DNA from: Dysidea avara
Taxonomy: Eukaryota; Porifera; Demospongiae; Dictyoceratida; Dysideidae
DNA: 64,000 nucleotides
Assembly: GCF_963678975.1 (NCBI RefSeq)
Contig: NC_089274.1
Span: forward strand, 20,669,133-20,733,132
Direction: 5' to 3'
A program made the translations under genes and the position numbers. Below, in pieces: positions 48,742 to 64,000 of this stretch (within the stretch, counting starts at the first letter, position 1; the number at the start of each line of letters is the position of its first letter). The notes below the pieces were generated by a model. That model was not told where the DNA came from, did not search any database, and saw nothing but the letters and a program-made list of their open reading frames with translations.

Positions 48742-48882
48742 GATGCCTCCCACTTGTAATACAACGAGATCAGCGACAAGGAATTCTCCTTATACTGCAC
48801 ACCACTAAAACTAAACGCCACAATTGATTAGTACTTCTGTTGACTCTCGAGTAATGACTGATTTTATGATATATATATACAA

Positions 48883-51527
<2,645 letters not shown>

Positions 51528-51984
51528 CTCAATACTCTTTTCGGGCGAGTCTTAAGGGTAAATATCGGTAAATATTGTACGAATACGTTAGAATATGAAC
51601 TTAGAGGTTTGATGACATCTCGGATGACATCATAACTCAGGGACGTTCTAGGCAAAATGAACAGAGGATTGCGATGGGCATTCAACACTTCGATATGGAG
51701 TCCCACTAAGGAGGTTAGCGTGTGTCACTAAGGCATGCAAAGACGATCACAACGTCTCCGGACATGAGGGTACTTTTCCGGATACCGGAATGATTGATTT
51801 ATAGTTTGGTGTCATATCATGGTAGTAGGCAATAGCCGTTCTTCCCTACCAGAGTACACACACATAGGTCTATACAGCACACCAATACACACACATACAA
51901 AACTAAATAGCTAGCTAGCTATACTACAAATAATGCACCTATCAATGTATTGCCCCACTACCCCCCCTCGGGAATATTTAATAG

Positions 51985-52095
51985 TTATACCATGGCCAAG
52001 AGGGATTTGCCTGATATATATGCCCAAGCCCGAGGGCCGCAGGCCCAAGGGCGCGGGCATATATATCAGGCAATTCCAGAGTGGCCATGGTATAA
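51985..52095. repeat. Hairpin insertion inside the composite element
   Basis: Imperfect inverted arms (TTATACCATGGCC and TGCCTGATATATATGCCC repeated inverted at 52040-52095) around a GC-rich centre GAGGGCCGCAGGCCC. It looks like a separate short hairpin element inserted near the left end of the larger one. Confidence 0.65.
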
Positions 52096-52650
52096 GTAAT
52101 ATATACCGCTCTGGCATGCTCACCTAATAGGTGAAGGAAGACAAACCTGGATTCACCACATTACTTTTATACAGAGGTTTGCAAAAATCGATTGTGGGTT
52201 TAAATTGTGGGCACAAAAAAGAAATGATTGTGGGTTTCACTGGTTGTAGTGATACCATTTTAAACCCAATAATCACTTTGTGGATGAATAAAGTTACAAA
52301 ATAAACACTTAGATATATAGGTTATGAATGTTTGAGGCATCTTTTCGTACAGTTGAAGTATACTCTGTAGAAAAACAATCCACATTGCAAAAATGATTAT
52401 TTAGTGATGCTTAGTAACTGAACTATGCAATGCTGACTCACTCATTTCTTTTTACTTCACAACAATGCCCTTGACTAAATCAACATGTTTAATTCAAACC
52501 CACAATGCAAAACTTTAAGCAGCTCTAATTCAAACCCACAATGCAAAACTTTAAGCATTTCTATATAAATAATCAAAGGGAACTGATGCTTTGTAGCTGC
52601 CTCAGCATCAAAGGCAGTTGTGGTCAGGGCTATATCATGATATTGCCCTA

Positions 52651-52684
52651 ACCACAGGGCAATATCTAGATATTGCCCTGTGGT
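52651..52684. repeat. Perfect 34-bp palindrome
   Basis: A spacerless palindrome with half-site ACCACAGGGCAATATCT. Related half-sites (ATATTGCCCT, GATATATAACCCTG) flank it on both sides, giving alternative hairpins. Confidence 0.9.
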
Positions 52685-53650
52685 CAGGGAAATATGTGAT
52701 ATATAACCCTGTGATTTCCTTTGATCTGAGGTGTCAAAGTGGTATATATGGGGCTATAGTGGGGATTTGACACAGCCGAATGTCAAATGTCCCATAGTAG
52801 GGCAAACCTATCGTGTCAAATCCCCACCGTTGGCCCAGTTGCAATGCGAGATTTACTCGGGATTTGACATAGCGAAGAAAGTTACAACAAAAAATATTTG
52901 GGCGCTTAATGAACGATCGTAAAATGCCCCATAGTGAGGCAGCAGTTTCGTATCAATTCCCCCTGTAAAGCCCCACTTACGCCCGAGGGGGTGGGGCAAT
53001 ACATTGATAGGTGCATAATTACTTTAGGTAAAAGTCCTTGGCAGAGGATATATACGAATTCATTATAGTTGTAAGTAACAGGTGTTACAGCAGTGAGATA
53101 ATTCCACCAAGAAGTGGCAGATGATTGAAAATTTTTTTGGTGCTTGAGAGATTGCAAGCTTGCAGATTAGCAAAACTTGTTTGTTATTACTGCAGCTACA
53201 AGGGAGTTAGGGAGGCTTACAGAAAGCCTGTGGAGTAGGGATGCTGGCTTAACTGTGGGTAGGTAGCTCACATGACTCAATGGGACCATAGATATCGATG
53301 ATGGAGCCTAGTCTGGCAGCGCCTGCCCCTTCACATAGAGAGAACTCCAAATGAGAACAAAGTGTACTCAGCAAATGAAAATTTTCCTGTACTGCCATTT
53401 GGGAGGTCTGTGTGAAGGGGTGTTCCTAAGATTGGCTCACAAAGTTGCTAATTCATATTTGAAATCCCTATATTATATAGAGCAGTCACATTATTTCTCA
53501 CATTATTTAACTGACATCTGCAGTGGTTTAATATTTTTGATATTGAAAGGCAAGTGGCCTTGTACTAAGAAATCAGGCCATAGATAGGATGTCCTATCTG
53601 TGATATGGGACAACTTAGCGTATGATTTTGTTAATTCACCAAATACATAG

Positions 53651-55567
53651 GAGTGGGTGCTGGCTTGCAGTTGTATACAAGCAGAGGAGAAGGAAAGAAT
53701 ATCAGGTTTTGTTCATGCAAAAGATGCAAAGCTATCAATGGTACAGTGGCCAGTAGTTGTTCATAACACAAGGTCGTAAATACCCTAGGGTGGTCGGTTA
53801 CTGATTAGAAGAGCGCTTGTACAATTATTGGGACTACCCAACACTGCAATAAAATTGACAAGAGGTGACCGCAATAAACCAGAATTGGTTAGTGCTAAAC
53901 ATGTTGGTGTTGTCATATAGATTGTTCATAGGTAGGTAATGACAATGTTCAGTTTAATGTCTCCCATGATGGCTGCTACGTTGTACTAGCAGTGGAGCAA
54001 AACAGAAAAGGTAACTACATGATGTCTCACTAGCTAGCTACAGAGGAGGCTCAGCACCAGTGGTAGGGATTATATCTTAGCTAGAAAAACGACATATTTG
54101 CTAATGAAAGGTTTGGAGATGCATATAACCATCTGTACATTATGCCACTTAGTGTATATATCTCTGAGACATCAAAGTTTATTTCATTGATCTCAAAATC
54201 ACATGAGCTGGAATTTGTGTGCATGTGCACAATTAGATTGGAAGAATTTTTTAAAAAATAACAAACAAACCTGATTCTTGCTGTGGTACATTGTAACAGT
54301 GTGTTATGGTAGTTTTATGATGTGTTTGCCAATGAAGCTAGCTGGGTCCATATTAACTTGTAGGCATAGCAGAAGGGTGGGGAGGCTAGAGTCCCTCTGC
54401 TCTTCAAGATTAAGATACTCTAACAGAGCAGTCAAGCACCCTAGAAAGCAGTCAGTCAGATGCACCTGATAGTAAGAATGGCTGATTTTTGTCAGTGTAA
54501 ACAGCTGAAGTACATCAATGCAGTGATTTCCCTTGTTCTAGATTAAAGATGGAATGTGTTGGGCAATATATTCTTGATTTTGCACGTGGGGGCATTGTCT
54601 GATCATGGTAATTGCTGCTTTAACAGTGTTTTTAGCATGAATTGTATGTAATGACTTTTAGTGGTTACTAAATTGAATCTCAGAAAGACAAAATTTTCCT
54701 GTAGGGTATGCTGTCAAATTGAGACCCTCTTAGATCAAAGTTGTGGCAACCCAGTACCAATTTCTTAGCCCTTTCTTTTGTGCTATTATAACATACGCTG
54801 TTTGTCTTGTTTGGACCCTATAAATACAGGACCACAAAGAAACTTCTACAAGGGACCATTACTATTGATAGATGATGTATTATTATTGTTGTTTAGTTGG
54901 TGTTGATGTGATGCAGATGACAAGGCGTGGTCTGTTGCTTTCTGACATGATCACTGATTACACTTAACACAGTAGGGGCCTCTAGCACTGCTGAATTCTT
55001 CCGACAGATGAATCGACAATTTACTGAACGTGAATGGCAGTGTATATTAAGAGAAGACACTGAAAAGTCACAATTAGCAACTTTCTTTAGACTATGGGTA
55101 CAAGCTATGAATCATATTGTATTGTTGTTATTACATTTGTGTAGTGTTTGAAAGAGAGTTACATTAAGGCCATTGGAAGGGGAATTGGGATTGGATTACA
55201 GCACATGGAATTCACACTTTCACCATTAACTTGGAACCAAGTTAGTAACTACCACATAAGAGACTTCACATATTCTTCTATTTTAGAGTAACACCATTAC
55301 TGGGTCTACACTGACATTGGATGGAGTGGTAGTAAATGAATGGACGTTTGAAGAGAGTTACCTTGACAATGAGGTACATAAATTATTGGTTAATGTTACA
55401 TCATGTGATCTCTTTGTTAGCACTGTGTATGTGCGGCAGTGTGTTGCCATGACAATAACTCACCTAACAAATTCATCGAAGTCAACATTACTGACTTGCT
55501 AACTTCACTTAAACCACTACATACACCCAACCAACTTGATTATGATAAGTATTTCACTAAATTGTAA
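53651..55567 (+). CDS. AASDHPPT: 4'-phosphopantetheinyl transferase (5' end uncertain)
   Basis: Sfp-type enzyme that loads the phosphopantetheine arm onto acyl carrier proteins. Eight exons seen: 53651-53740 (EWVLACSCIQAEEKERISGF, VHAKDAKLSM), 53789-53887 (GGRLLIRRALVQLLGLPN, RNKPEL), 53932-54010 (DNVQFNVSHDGCYVVLAVEQ), 54897-54929 (VGVDVMQMTRR), 54976-55089 (EFFRQMNRQFTEREW), about 55145-55238 (CLKESYIKAIGRGIGIGLQH), about 55288-55371 and about 55428-55567 (ending YDKYFTKL). Metal-binding VGVDVM and the KES motif are intact. The N-terminal exon is not identified: a stretch just upstream (IWDNLAYDF...) resembles the family's RWAF start but runs into TAG before EWVLAC. Convergent with UBR5; stops 23 bp apart. 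Confidence 0.85.
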
Positions 55568-55590
55568 TATTGTAATATTACAATGTAAAA

Positions 55591-58500
55591 CTACACAAAC
55601 CCAAAATATTTGGTTTTTATGGCTAACAGCAGTTTATTCTTTAGTACAGTTTTGCTGCTGTACAGAGGAACGTACAGTCGTGATATGCATGTGTTAGCAG
55701 TTGGCAAATGCTGATCATCCATTGGTCGGATTGTGATGGTAGGAATAGGGTGGTATCCCTCTGGGGTTGGTGGAGTGACCGGAGTACTCGTCCAGAAGTA
55801 CAACTGCAACACATAGTGACACAACAGTTACATACAATAGTACATACACACAGTGCAACATGTACACAAATTGTCATGGAGAATGACAGCTAGTCATAAA
55901 TTTTAAACTCTATATACATTTAGACAATTTCACTGTTGGAAACTACATCAAATTAAAACTTATAAGCAGGCAAATTAAATTTCTAGTGGGAACATTTGAG
56001 GTGTCATAGCCAGGCCACAACTCACCAAATCTTGACGTTCTTTATTACTCATTCGCTCTACCAATAGCCAGAACCAACTCTTAAACTGTTCAATTAGATC
56101 AGAACTTTTATCTGTAGGCACTGGTAATATCAACAGTTACACACACACCACACAACTAACGTGACTCATCTGTGAAGGTAGTGATATTCTTTAGCAGTTC
56201 AGTGTCAACTTGGCAAGTTCCATTAAGCAACAGTCGCAAATCCTCTGGGGATAGTGTTAAGAAACTTGTACAACTAGTTGGAATAACGTCGTGAATACCC
56301 TCCACAATACGCTGCAAACAGAGCATGACGGAATGGCGACCAATAAAGTATATGTACCTGTAGTGGCTCCTCAATAACATGAACCATTCTGAGGTAGGCA
56401 TATCTGCTGACATAGTGTAGGACGTTGTCAGGAGTTACTGGGTGGAGGGCACCGTTTGGAATTAAATCATATCCCTTCCCTCCCTCTTCTTTGCTTAATA
56501 CAACGTGGAATGTAAGTGACAGAGACTCGAAAATACTAATAGCTATCTCTTTTTTCGCATCCACAAGGAGTTTACGAAACGTTTCATACATTACAGGATC
56601 AAAGAAAGCAAAATCCTCCCAGCAGACCTGCACAAAACGGGTATGACAAATGGGTATTGTGAACAGGACAAACAGGTATACTTACTGGCTGTTGTAAAAT
56701 GTACTTGTGAATGTGTCTACACAGAGGCAGAGGAAACACTTCTCTCATCATCAAACTATAGCCAATAAGACTAGAAAAAGTATATATACATATTACTGCT
56801 GGCAGTGTAATAATGGTGACTACCTACTTGCCAACAGTGTGGAATGCTTCAAGTCTAGCAGGAGTCAAGCTTCCATGTGCAATAGAATAAAACCCAATTC
56901 TACCTGGCTGGTAGAACATTGGTCCACGACCATCATCCTGATCAGCAGAGAAGCTTGGATCATTACCTAGCAGCCATCTGAAACAAAACAGGTAAACACA
57001 CTAAAGATGACAACAACAGTTGCAGCTACTTTGTTGGTGAACTGTCACTGCTGGTCATTTGTTCTGGAGCAAATAGTTGTGAATATGCTGTAACAAATTA
57101 TTAAAATGTCTCAATATCTAAGGCAGTAGTAGTACCTGGTACAATACTCTTTCCTCCTTGTTCATAAACATGATCAAGATTAGGTAAGTGTTCCTCAGTG
57201 AGGAAGGCACTAGCCACGGCTGTCAGTAGTGATCTTATTACTCCGGTACCCTGACCAGGTTCATCAATGAAAATGACCTTTAGGTGAGCCAGTAAGCTTG
57301 TCAGGGAGTGGGGATGGTTCTTGCGTTGATGGTGGAAAAACTCTAAAACTTGATACATTAACTTTGTAGGGTCCCTTGGCACCTGAGGAAACAACAAATT
57401 TAACTTCACAAGCATCCCTAGATTAGGCCAGGATACCCAGTAATGAAATTATAGCGAAAATTTGTTTCCTAAGACTGTGATTCGGATGTTTAACTGATGG
57501 TAAATATGGTACAATAGGACAAATAATCTGTGAACTACTAGAACTGTGCACCCTAGTAATCCAGCAGCCCCTTGATATATTATATACAGAATACTCCCAA
57601 TAGAAATATACCCCACATTTAATTGAACAGTTATTACCTAATTAACAGGAATTGAACTTTAACATCTACAAGGGTAAGGATTTGATAACTACCAAATCTG
57701 CTATTGTGATAGGAGTATGGTATATATACCCCTATCACTACTAAAATACTAACCAGTAACTCAGTTGAGTCCTTGTATGTTCCACTGTTCTCATATTGCT
57801 CCATCTGGCGGCGAAATGACTTCTCAACAACACGGAATCCACCCAGTTGTCCTAGCACAGATTTATGATCACTCCTTAGCTGGCTACCAAACGCTTGATG
57901 TAGCAGATCACAAGACATACACCATCTGCCAAGCAGTACACTAGCAGCTAGTTGGTTACTGGAGACACCCCACACTTCCTCATCATTCAATACAGTGACC
58001 TTACCCTCCTCTATTCTAGGGCTGGTCATTAGATTGCCACTGAGTAGTGCAGTGATTGAGGGTGGGGCTAGGCTGCATACAGGCCACACTTCCAAACATG
58101 GCATTGACGTGTGAAACAGAAGGTCTCTGCTTGCCTTTGCTGTCAACAACTGTGGCCATTCAGCTAATGGCAATGCTTGCTCTATACTGGCAAATGGAGA
58201 CACAGGGGGCATACCAAGACAACTGACAGATGCAGAACGAGTGAAGAAGAATGTCACAGCTTCATCATGTGGCTTGATTTCTTGACCTATTTGAGGAGGG
58301 TGAGAGCCCCTGGTAACTGCACTGCTATGCAACATGAAATGAAGTAGACCGTCCAGTATCCAGGCAACATGTTCCATCCCCATGACGTCAAGAACAGGGG
58401 GTGTGTGGGCATGTTCATCTGATCTCCAACATAACACACTCAACATGTACTGCAGAAAGAGTCCCTTCCCATCATTAAGTGCTGACTCCAGCTGGCGTCG

Positions 58501-61500
58501 TCCAGAGGTCTTCTTGTTGCTATTGTTGCTACTGCTTTGTTGTCGAGAAGACAACACTGCTTCACCTGTTCTCAGTTGGCATTCCATCGTGTCCATTACA
58601 CCTCCTAGCCATCTCCATATTCCATGTAGGTTCTCCCAAACTACGCCATCCTCTATAGCAGCAACAGGTATTTTCCCTGGTAACTGGGGCTTCCCCTTCA
58701 TGACATGTTGAAATACCAACAAAGAGGATATTTCACGTAATAACCTCTCAAAAGATTTAGCCAGTAGTGTAGCTGAATTGCTAGACATAATATCAGACCT
58801 GCTAGCACTAGATTGCATGGCCCAGTGCTCCTCTTTGGAATGTGATGGGACCACTCTGCTTTCATCAACCTCCATGCCAATGTCTTGTTCACTGTCACTG
58901 GATGATTCTTCTAACTCATCAGCACTGCTCTCCTCACCACTAGAACACAGTACACTGTGGAAATAAGGAAGCAGAGCACCCCCTAGTCGAGCAGCAGCTC
59001 TGGATGATGATGATGGGGCCTCATCATCACTTGCATCACTAACCACACCCCCTTCACTAGTCCCTCCCACTTCAGCAGCAGTGGAGAGCGTAGTCATCGG
59101 GTCCAGATTGTGACGCAATAAGGAGACTGGTGGCAGCTTGAAGTACTCACTAGATAGTTTGGCAGGTTTTTCACCAAATGAACTCAGTGGACATGGGACA
59201 CATGTACCCAGACAAATTGGAGTGACTAGGGCACTGCACATATCTGCTAACTCAGCTATAGCTAGTGAACTGAATGACTCAAACACGGCAGTACACCTCT
59301 CCATGGCAACTGGAACACTGGTCTTCTCACAGTGGTCACTAGAAGAGAGTTGGTCTCCTGGTAACATATTGTCAAGCCAGGTTACTAGGAACACACGAGC
59401 TGCTGATCTCAGGAATCTCTTGATGAGTAGATGAGAGGTAGCATCCCGATTGGCCAGAAATGACTTCATCAGTGTGTCCAACAGCATGTTTAGGTACTAG
59501 AAACAACACCACCACAGCAACTAATAACAAACAACAACAAACAAACAATATACACAAAAGGTGCTTTACACATTGTAGACACACGCACGCACGCACGCAC
59601 ACACACACAGTAGTAGTAGTGTAAATGTAATCATAACTTGCCATAGGAAATTGACCACATCATATGTGACCAAGGTAAAGCTTTTGAGGTGATTAGCAAT
59701 TTATCAGATCAGTTATCTCTTCACACACATACACATGCATGCATGTATGTACACACCTCCCTTGTTAAACACTTGGAGCTTACCATTCGAGGTAGTTTAG
59801 CAACAAGATGATACACTAGGATATCGAGATGGCGCACTTCACACTGGTTGGATATAATCTTCTTCTGCTCGGCAACAGTTAGCAACCAGTGGCCTTCACT
59901 GGTGTTAGCTGGCTGATGACCAACTGTTGTTTTGATTGTCGGCTCCAATCCAGCTGCTAGTGAAGGCTTCACCAGGGCCCACTGCTTAGTAACATAGATC
60001 AGTGCCTTACGGACAAACATGGAACTGTCATCAGGTCTATTCCGACGTCCTTCACCTCTTGTAGCATGCCATGGAGTATGGTCATGACTGGAACGGGCTT
60101 CCATGGAAACTAACAAGTCAAACACATGTTCTCCCCTACAATAACATGATTGGTAGTTAGACAGTAACTATGGTAACAGAGTACCTGGCATTTTGGTAGG
60201 TAGCAAGATTTGTATGATCCAGCAAAAGTTTGAACAACTCCAAACGACTAGAATTGAGGCCTTCAGAGAGAGATCGACATGAACACTTCTCAGAGCAGTC
60301 ACAGTATGCACTTGGAGACACTCTCTTGAAACTGCAGAAGAGGCAATATGCAATGTAGCATACAGTGTAATAATAGTTCTAACAGGTTTCCCTAATATAG
60401 AATATAGTGTACCTGCAGTTGTGGCCGCGATGACAGGTAAACGCACACACAGTACAACAGCACAGACTGCCAGTCAATCCACAGTTGTAACACTCATAAA
60501 CATCCTGCATAATGTGATCACGTCCTGTCCATGTGTAGGAACATGGGTCATTGTGACACAGTACAAACAGTGGATTATCATCAGCATGGCTACCATCTGG
60601 GTACAACATGGCTAGGAGACAGGAAGAATCTGCAGTTGGTGCTGTTAGCAACAGAGCAATCTTCATCAATTTTATCGCTACAGGGTAATTACGACACCGA
60701 ACAGATGTCATGAAAGGAGTGTCCCCTTCCATGTTCCTATATAAAGAACACCATCATGTACCCTAGCTAATAATAATGATATTTATTACCTTTGCTGCAT
60801 CAAAGTGTTCATCATTTCCTGAAATATTTTGTGCTGCTTGCAGTCTTCATGTATCATAGTGGCCAGCTGCTCTCCAGTAGCGACAGAATCATGGTAACGA
60901 ACATCATCATCGCTATCTTGACTAGCTGAACTTGCCGCGGCTGCTGCCGCCGCCGCACTACTACCAACAAGTCCCATGGCTGCTAAATAGTTGGCTCTCC
61001 TCATAAGGTCCCTTATCCCCTCCCTACTAGTGTGTCGTCCACTGCCACCACCGCTACGTTGCTGTGAGAGTTGTGGGGCGACCGCAGGTGGTAGGAAACA
61101 ACTGGACAGAACATGAAGGAAGTTGTATCCTCCACTGACTTGTTCACTAGATAGATGGGTTGTATTACCTATACAACATATATAAATTTTCTAAGTCATA
61201 ACATGTCACTTATGTCATTGTCATGTCAAATGATATACAGTAGCATGCAATATAGTATATTATAGCACTTGTACTCACCCTGACTGTATGCTGATAGTAG
61301 TAATGAGTGAACTTGTTTACTGTCAGATAACATCTTGCTAATGAGGGGCTGACCCTGTATTATTATGATGACATCATATAAACACTAAATGATACTCACC
61401 TTAACAATCATACACACTACACTATTCTTGTTGTTCACACGACTAACACTGATGCACTCCACAGGGGGTAGGGGCTGTCATGACAACAAATCATTGTTAG

Positions 61501-64000
61501 TCCTACTATTTAAGCAGTACTCACAATGAAGGGGAAATCCTTTATCCCCCCAATATGATCTTTAGTAACTGGAAACAAGCCACCATTTTCATCCTTCAGT
61601 AACCAAGTGCTTGGTGACTATACAGTGAGTACAGTCAAAGTCATTGTTTAAAGGAGATGCCACATACCACAGAATGGAGCTTCATCTTGTTCTGCTTGGC
61701 AAAATAGCTCATTTGCACTTGAGGAAAATGACCTTTTTCTGACACTACACCCCCTCCAAGAAGGGCTACTGTAGCACAACGAAGCATTCCCGTTGTCATG
61801 GAGAGGATCACATGTACACCACACTGATCCACTGCCATAGCAACAGGCTTGCAGGCAGATGGAAGTTTCAACTTCTTGGGAACCAGCTGGAATGGTGATG
61901 GCAACTGATTAATGGAAGAATTGGTAAGCTGATCAATCCTGAACAGTCTACATCGATCCAATATATTATCCCCAGTCTGTTGTTGTGAGAATGTGACTGC
62001 AGCATATGCCCCATCAACCTAATGGATATTATGACGATTGACACTTGTTAATACTGTTGAACCTCACTTAGCAGCCACCTATTTAATAATACCACCCGTC
62101 ACCTCCAGGGGGGTAGCTAGGGCATGACATCACGATAATTGCATGACTACATTTTGCCATAGGGTGCAGTTCTAGTAAACCGTGAAGTTTAGCGCTGTCA
62201 AAAATGGCATGTAGAAATTGTTTCATCTACTGAGTTCCAGAAATAATATGGTAAACTTCGCAATAGAACATTATTAAGAATAAATTCTGATCCTATTTTC
62301 AGTTACCCAATCCAATTAAACTTACACAGCATTATGACATCATGTCCTACCCCCCACCTCTGTCAGGTACCAAACACTGTCAAGGTGTACTTCATGACTT
62401 TATTAACATGGCCATCTCATTATTGAGAGACCATTATATGGTTCCAGAAGTTGCTCTATTCCAAATAACCCTAATACAGTGAGTGTTCATCTCCAATACA
62501 CACCAATACATTTGATACACTACACTGCATTAGTGTGAAGTTGACATTAATAAGTTTGATAAATCTCCGTAGGGCTACTAGCTCCTTCATCAACAACAAC
62601 AACACTAATACTATTAAACTTCACCTTTAGTACAGTTCCAGTAGAACAAAGCCCATCCTCAATCATGATGACATCACTCATAGAACACACCTCCTCTCCC
62701 AACTCATCCGCCTTTTGTTCATCACTTGTCCGATGTCTCTTAGTACCTGCCCTAGCAACCGGTGGTGGTGGCTGCTGTGTGCTGTGATGCATATAGTAAC
62801 TCAACAAGTTGCTATAATAGCAGCATGTGTACATGTCACACACACACACACAAACATTATACAGACACACATTGTACCACATGTTAATACATGTAGATAT
62901 CACACCTCAAATGTTACAAGCACACACTTACGTACCTTGGACTAGAAGACTGTTGCTCAATGAACAATTTGAACCGATACTTCTCATGTAGTGAAAACAC
63001 AGATTCCTGCAACACTCCAACTACTGGACAACTGTGCTTCATTATAATAGCCTTCATGCCAACACTACACAGTGGGCGTGACCTCATCATTACCTAATAA
63101 GGCAATTACTATACTGGAACAGTGATGTCACTATCTCCACCTTGTCCCCTTCTTTGATCTCTTTGTGATCACAACTGCGGCTACTCAAGCGATCTTCCTG
63201 CCATTTCTCCAGCTGCTGTTTCTGCTCACCAAAAGGTAGTACACCCCTAAGGCTCTATCTTACACCACACACACTAACAACAGCTGCTACTCACCACCAA
63301 TAAATCTTGCCACTATTAGTGAGCACTGCAGAGAACAGGCAGCTGGTGTGAAGGGAGCTGACTCCTTGACAACCATCAATTAGTAGTCTACAAGGATGCT
63401 CCAACAGGCTGGTTGATGATGCCACTGTCTCATCGTAAAATACTGCAAACTATAAATGCGCTAGTAATCTGCAGTGTGTGCTGTGCATGTACTGTACACG
63501 GTAGCATATGCATGTATGTGTGTGACTGATTGACTGTTTATGTTTACAAAAATGAGGCTTGATGAGTGTGCATGTGCATCTGTTGTGAGGCAGTATAGCC
63601 AAGTGGCAACAGCATCAGCCTGGTAATCAAAAGGTTCCAATAATAGCCTAACAAGAGTAACAGTTTTGTTGCCCCACGGCAATACAGTGAAAGTGATGAC
63701 AAAAATGGCATTTTAGATGTCCACCCAAAGATGTTACCTTTAAAGATTGAGTTAAAACAGTCGCTCTGATGTAGTCAGCAGAAATCATTGTCACTAGCTC
63801 CCCAGTCAGCCCCATTTGCTCACTACGTGGGTGTCGGGAGTGTCCCTTCTAAAGTGTACACGTGAAACACTATGAGCAAACACACACAGACAGTACCTTG
63901 TATGGTGTAGCACTGTTCCATTTCCACTGACACAATTGGCCATTGATAGCAACCGCTACCAATTCAGAATAAAGAGCTGCAATATGTGTGAATGTCAACT
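55591..64000 (-). CDS. UBR5: HECT E3 ubiquitin ligase UBR5/Hyd (5' part beyond window)
   Basis: N-degron-binding ubiquitin ligase. From the right edge: N-terminal region with RCC1-like exons (61640-64000), an Ala/Ser run [35 protein letters not shown], the UBR box ([54 protein letters not shown]), a very large exon (about 57760-59487: [55 protein letters not shown]), then the HECT domain ([67 protein letters not shown]) and the catalytic end [18 protein letters not shown], finishing KYFGFV. The catalytic Cys is in TANTCIS. The MLLE (PABC) domain normally inserted before PMFYQPG is absent; only a ~20-residue linker is found. The start codon and first exons lie off the right edge. Confidence 0.93.
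63588..63665 (+). repeat. tRNA-derived SINE-like fragment in UBR5 intron
   Basis: An A-box-like TATAGCCAAGTGGCAACAGC followed 27 nt later by B-box-like AGGTTCCAATA, with the phrase CCTGGTAATCAAAAGG between them as in tRNA anticodon arms. Stems are incomplete, so this is taken as a SINE head and not a tRNA gene. Confidence 0.45.

Larger units (their letters stand above)
51933..53016. mobile_element. Composite TIR element with nested palindromes
   Basis: Perfect 26-bp inverted ends beginning ATGCACCTATCAATGTATTG enclose 1084 bp. Inside are a hairpin unit (51985-52095, arms TTATACCATGGCCA...TGGCCATGGTATAA), direct copies of TCTAATTCAAACCCACAATG near 52490-52550, a palindromic cluster near 52620-52716 and repeats of TCAAATCCCCACC. 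No transposase frame is seen. The remainder of the gap between the STK3/4 start (51527) and the first AASDHPPT exon (53651) shows no gene. Confidence 0.8.

Overview
This is a stretch of metazoan nuclear DNA. The genes have many short exons split by small GT-AG introns (often 42-80 nt) and are tightly packed, while the larger introns and intergenic gaps are crowded with inverted-repeat elements. The gene content is animal: a KIF13-type kinesin, AIFM3, EMC2, the axonemal dynein light chain DNALI1, TRMT11, a DIDO1/PHF3-type PHD-TFIIS-SPOC protein, exocyst EXOC1, the Hippo kinase STK3/4, AASDHPPT and the HECT ligase UBR5. The very small introns and compact gene spacing suggest an early-branching animal, most likely a sponge. 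That is inference; no marker in the window proves it.

Layout: KIF13-like (-, 1373-8145, continuing off the left edge), AIFM3 (+, 8572-11567), EMC2 (-, 12152-15357), DNALI1 (+, 15424-16523), TRMT11 (-, 16564-18529), DIDO1-like (+, 18625-34512), a repeat-rich gap, a broken ABC transporter (+, 37937-42475), EXOC1 (-, 42489-48741), STK3/4 Hippo kinase (-, 48883-51527), a repeat-rich gap, AASDHPPT (+, about 53651-55567) and UBR5 (-, 55591 to beyond the right edge). Apart from the EXOC1/STK3-4 pair, orientation alternates strictly. Head-to-head start codons are 66, 95 and 426 bp apart, and tail-to-tail stop codons are only 13, 23 and 40 bp apart, so neighbours probably share promoters and overlap in their 3' UTRs.

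The genes are mostly housekeeping and do not form one pathway: membrane traffic (KIF13, EXOC1), ER membrane insertion (EMC2), cilia (DNALI1), tRNA modification (TRMT11), chromatin and transcription (DIDO1-like), growth control (STK3/4), carrier-protein activation (AASDHPPT) and ubiquitylation (UBR5).

The most unusual content is non-coding: a perfect 252-bp palindrome (124-bp arms, 4-nt loop), a foldback element whose arms are opposed arrays of a 21-bp repeat, several intronic long hairpins, a foldback carrying a second element nested in one arm, a dispersed palindromic motif (CTCTATTAGAG) at about a dozen non-coding sites, and a non-autonomous hAT-like element with a perfect 8-bp target duplication. 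On the protein side, UBR5 appears to have lost its MLLE domain, and two genes carry stop-free introns of length divisible by three. Exon calls come from reading splice signals and protein similarity recalled from known families, without alignment software, so exon edges may be off by a few bases.
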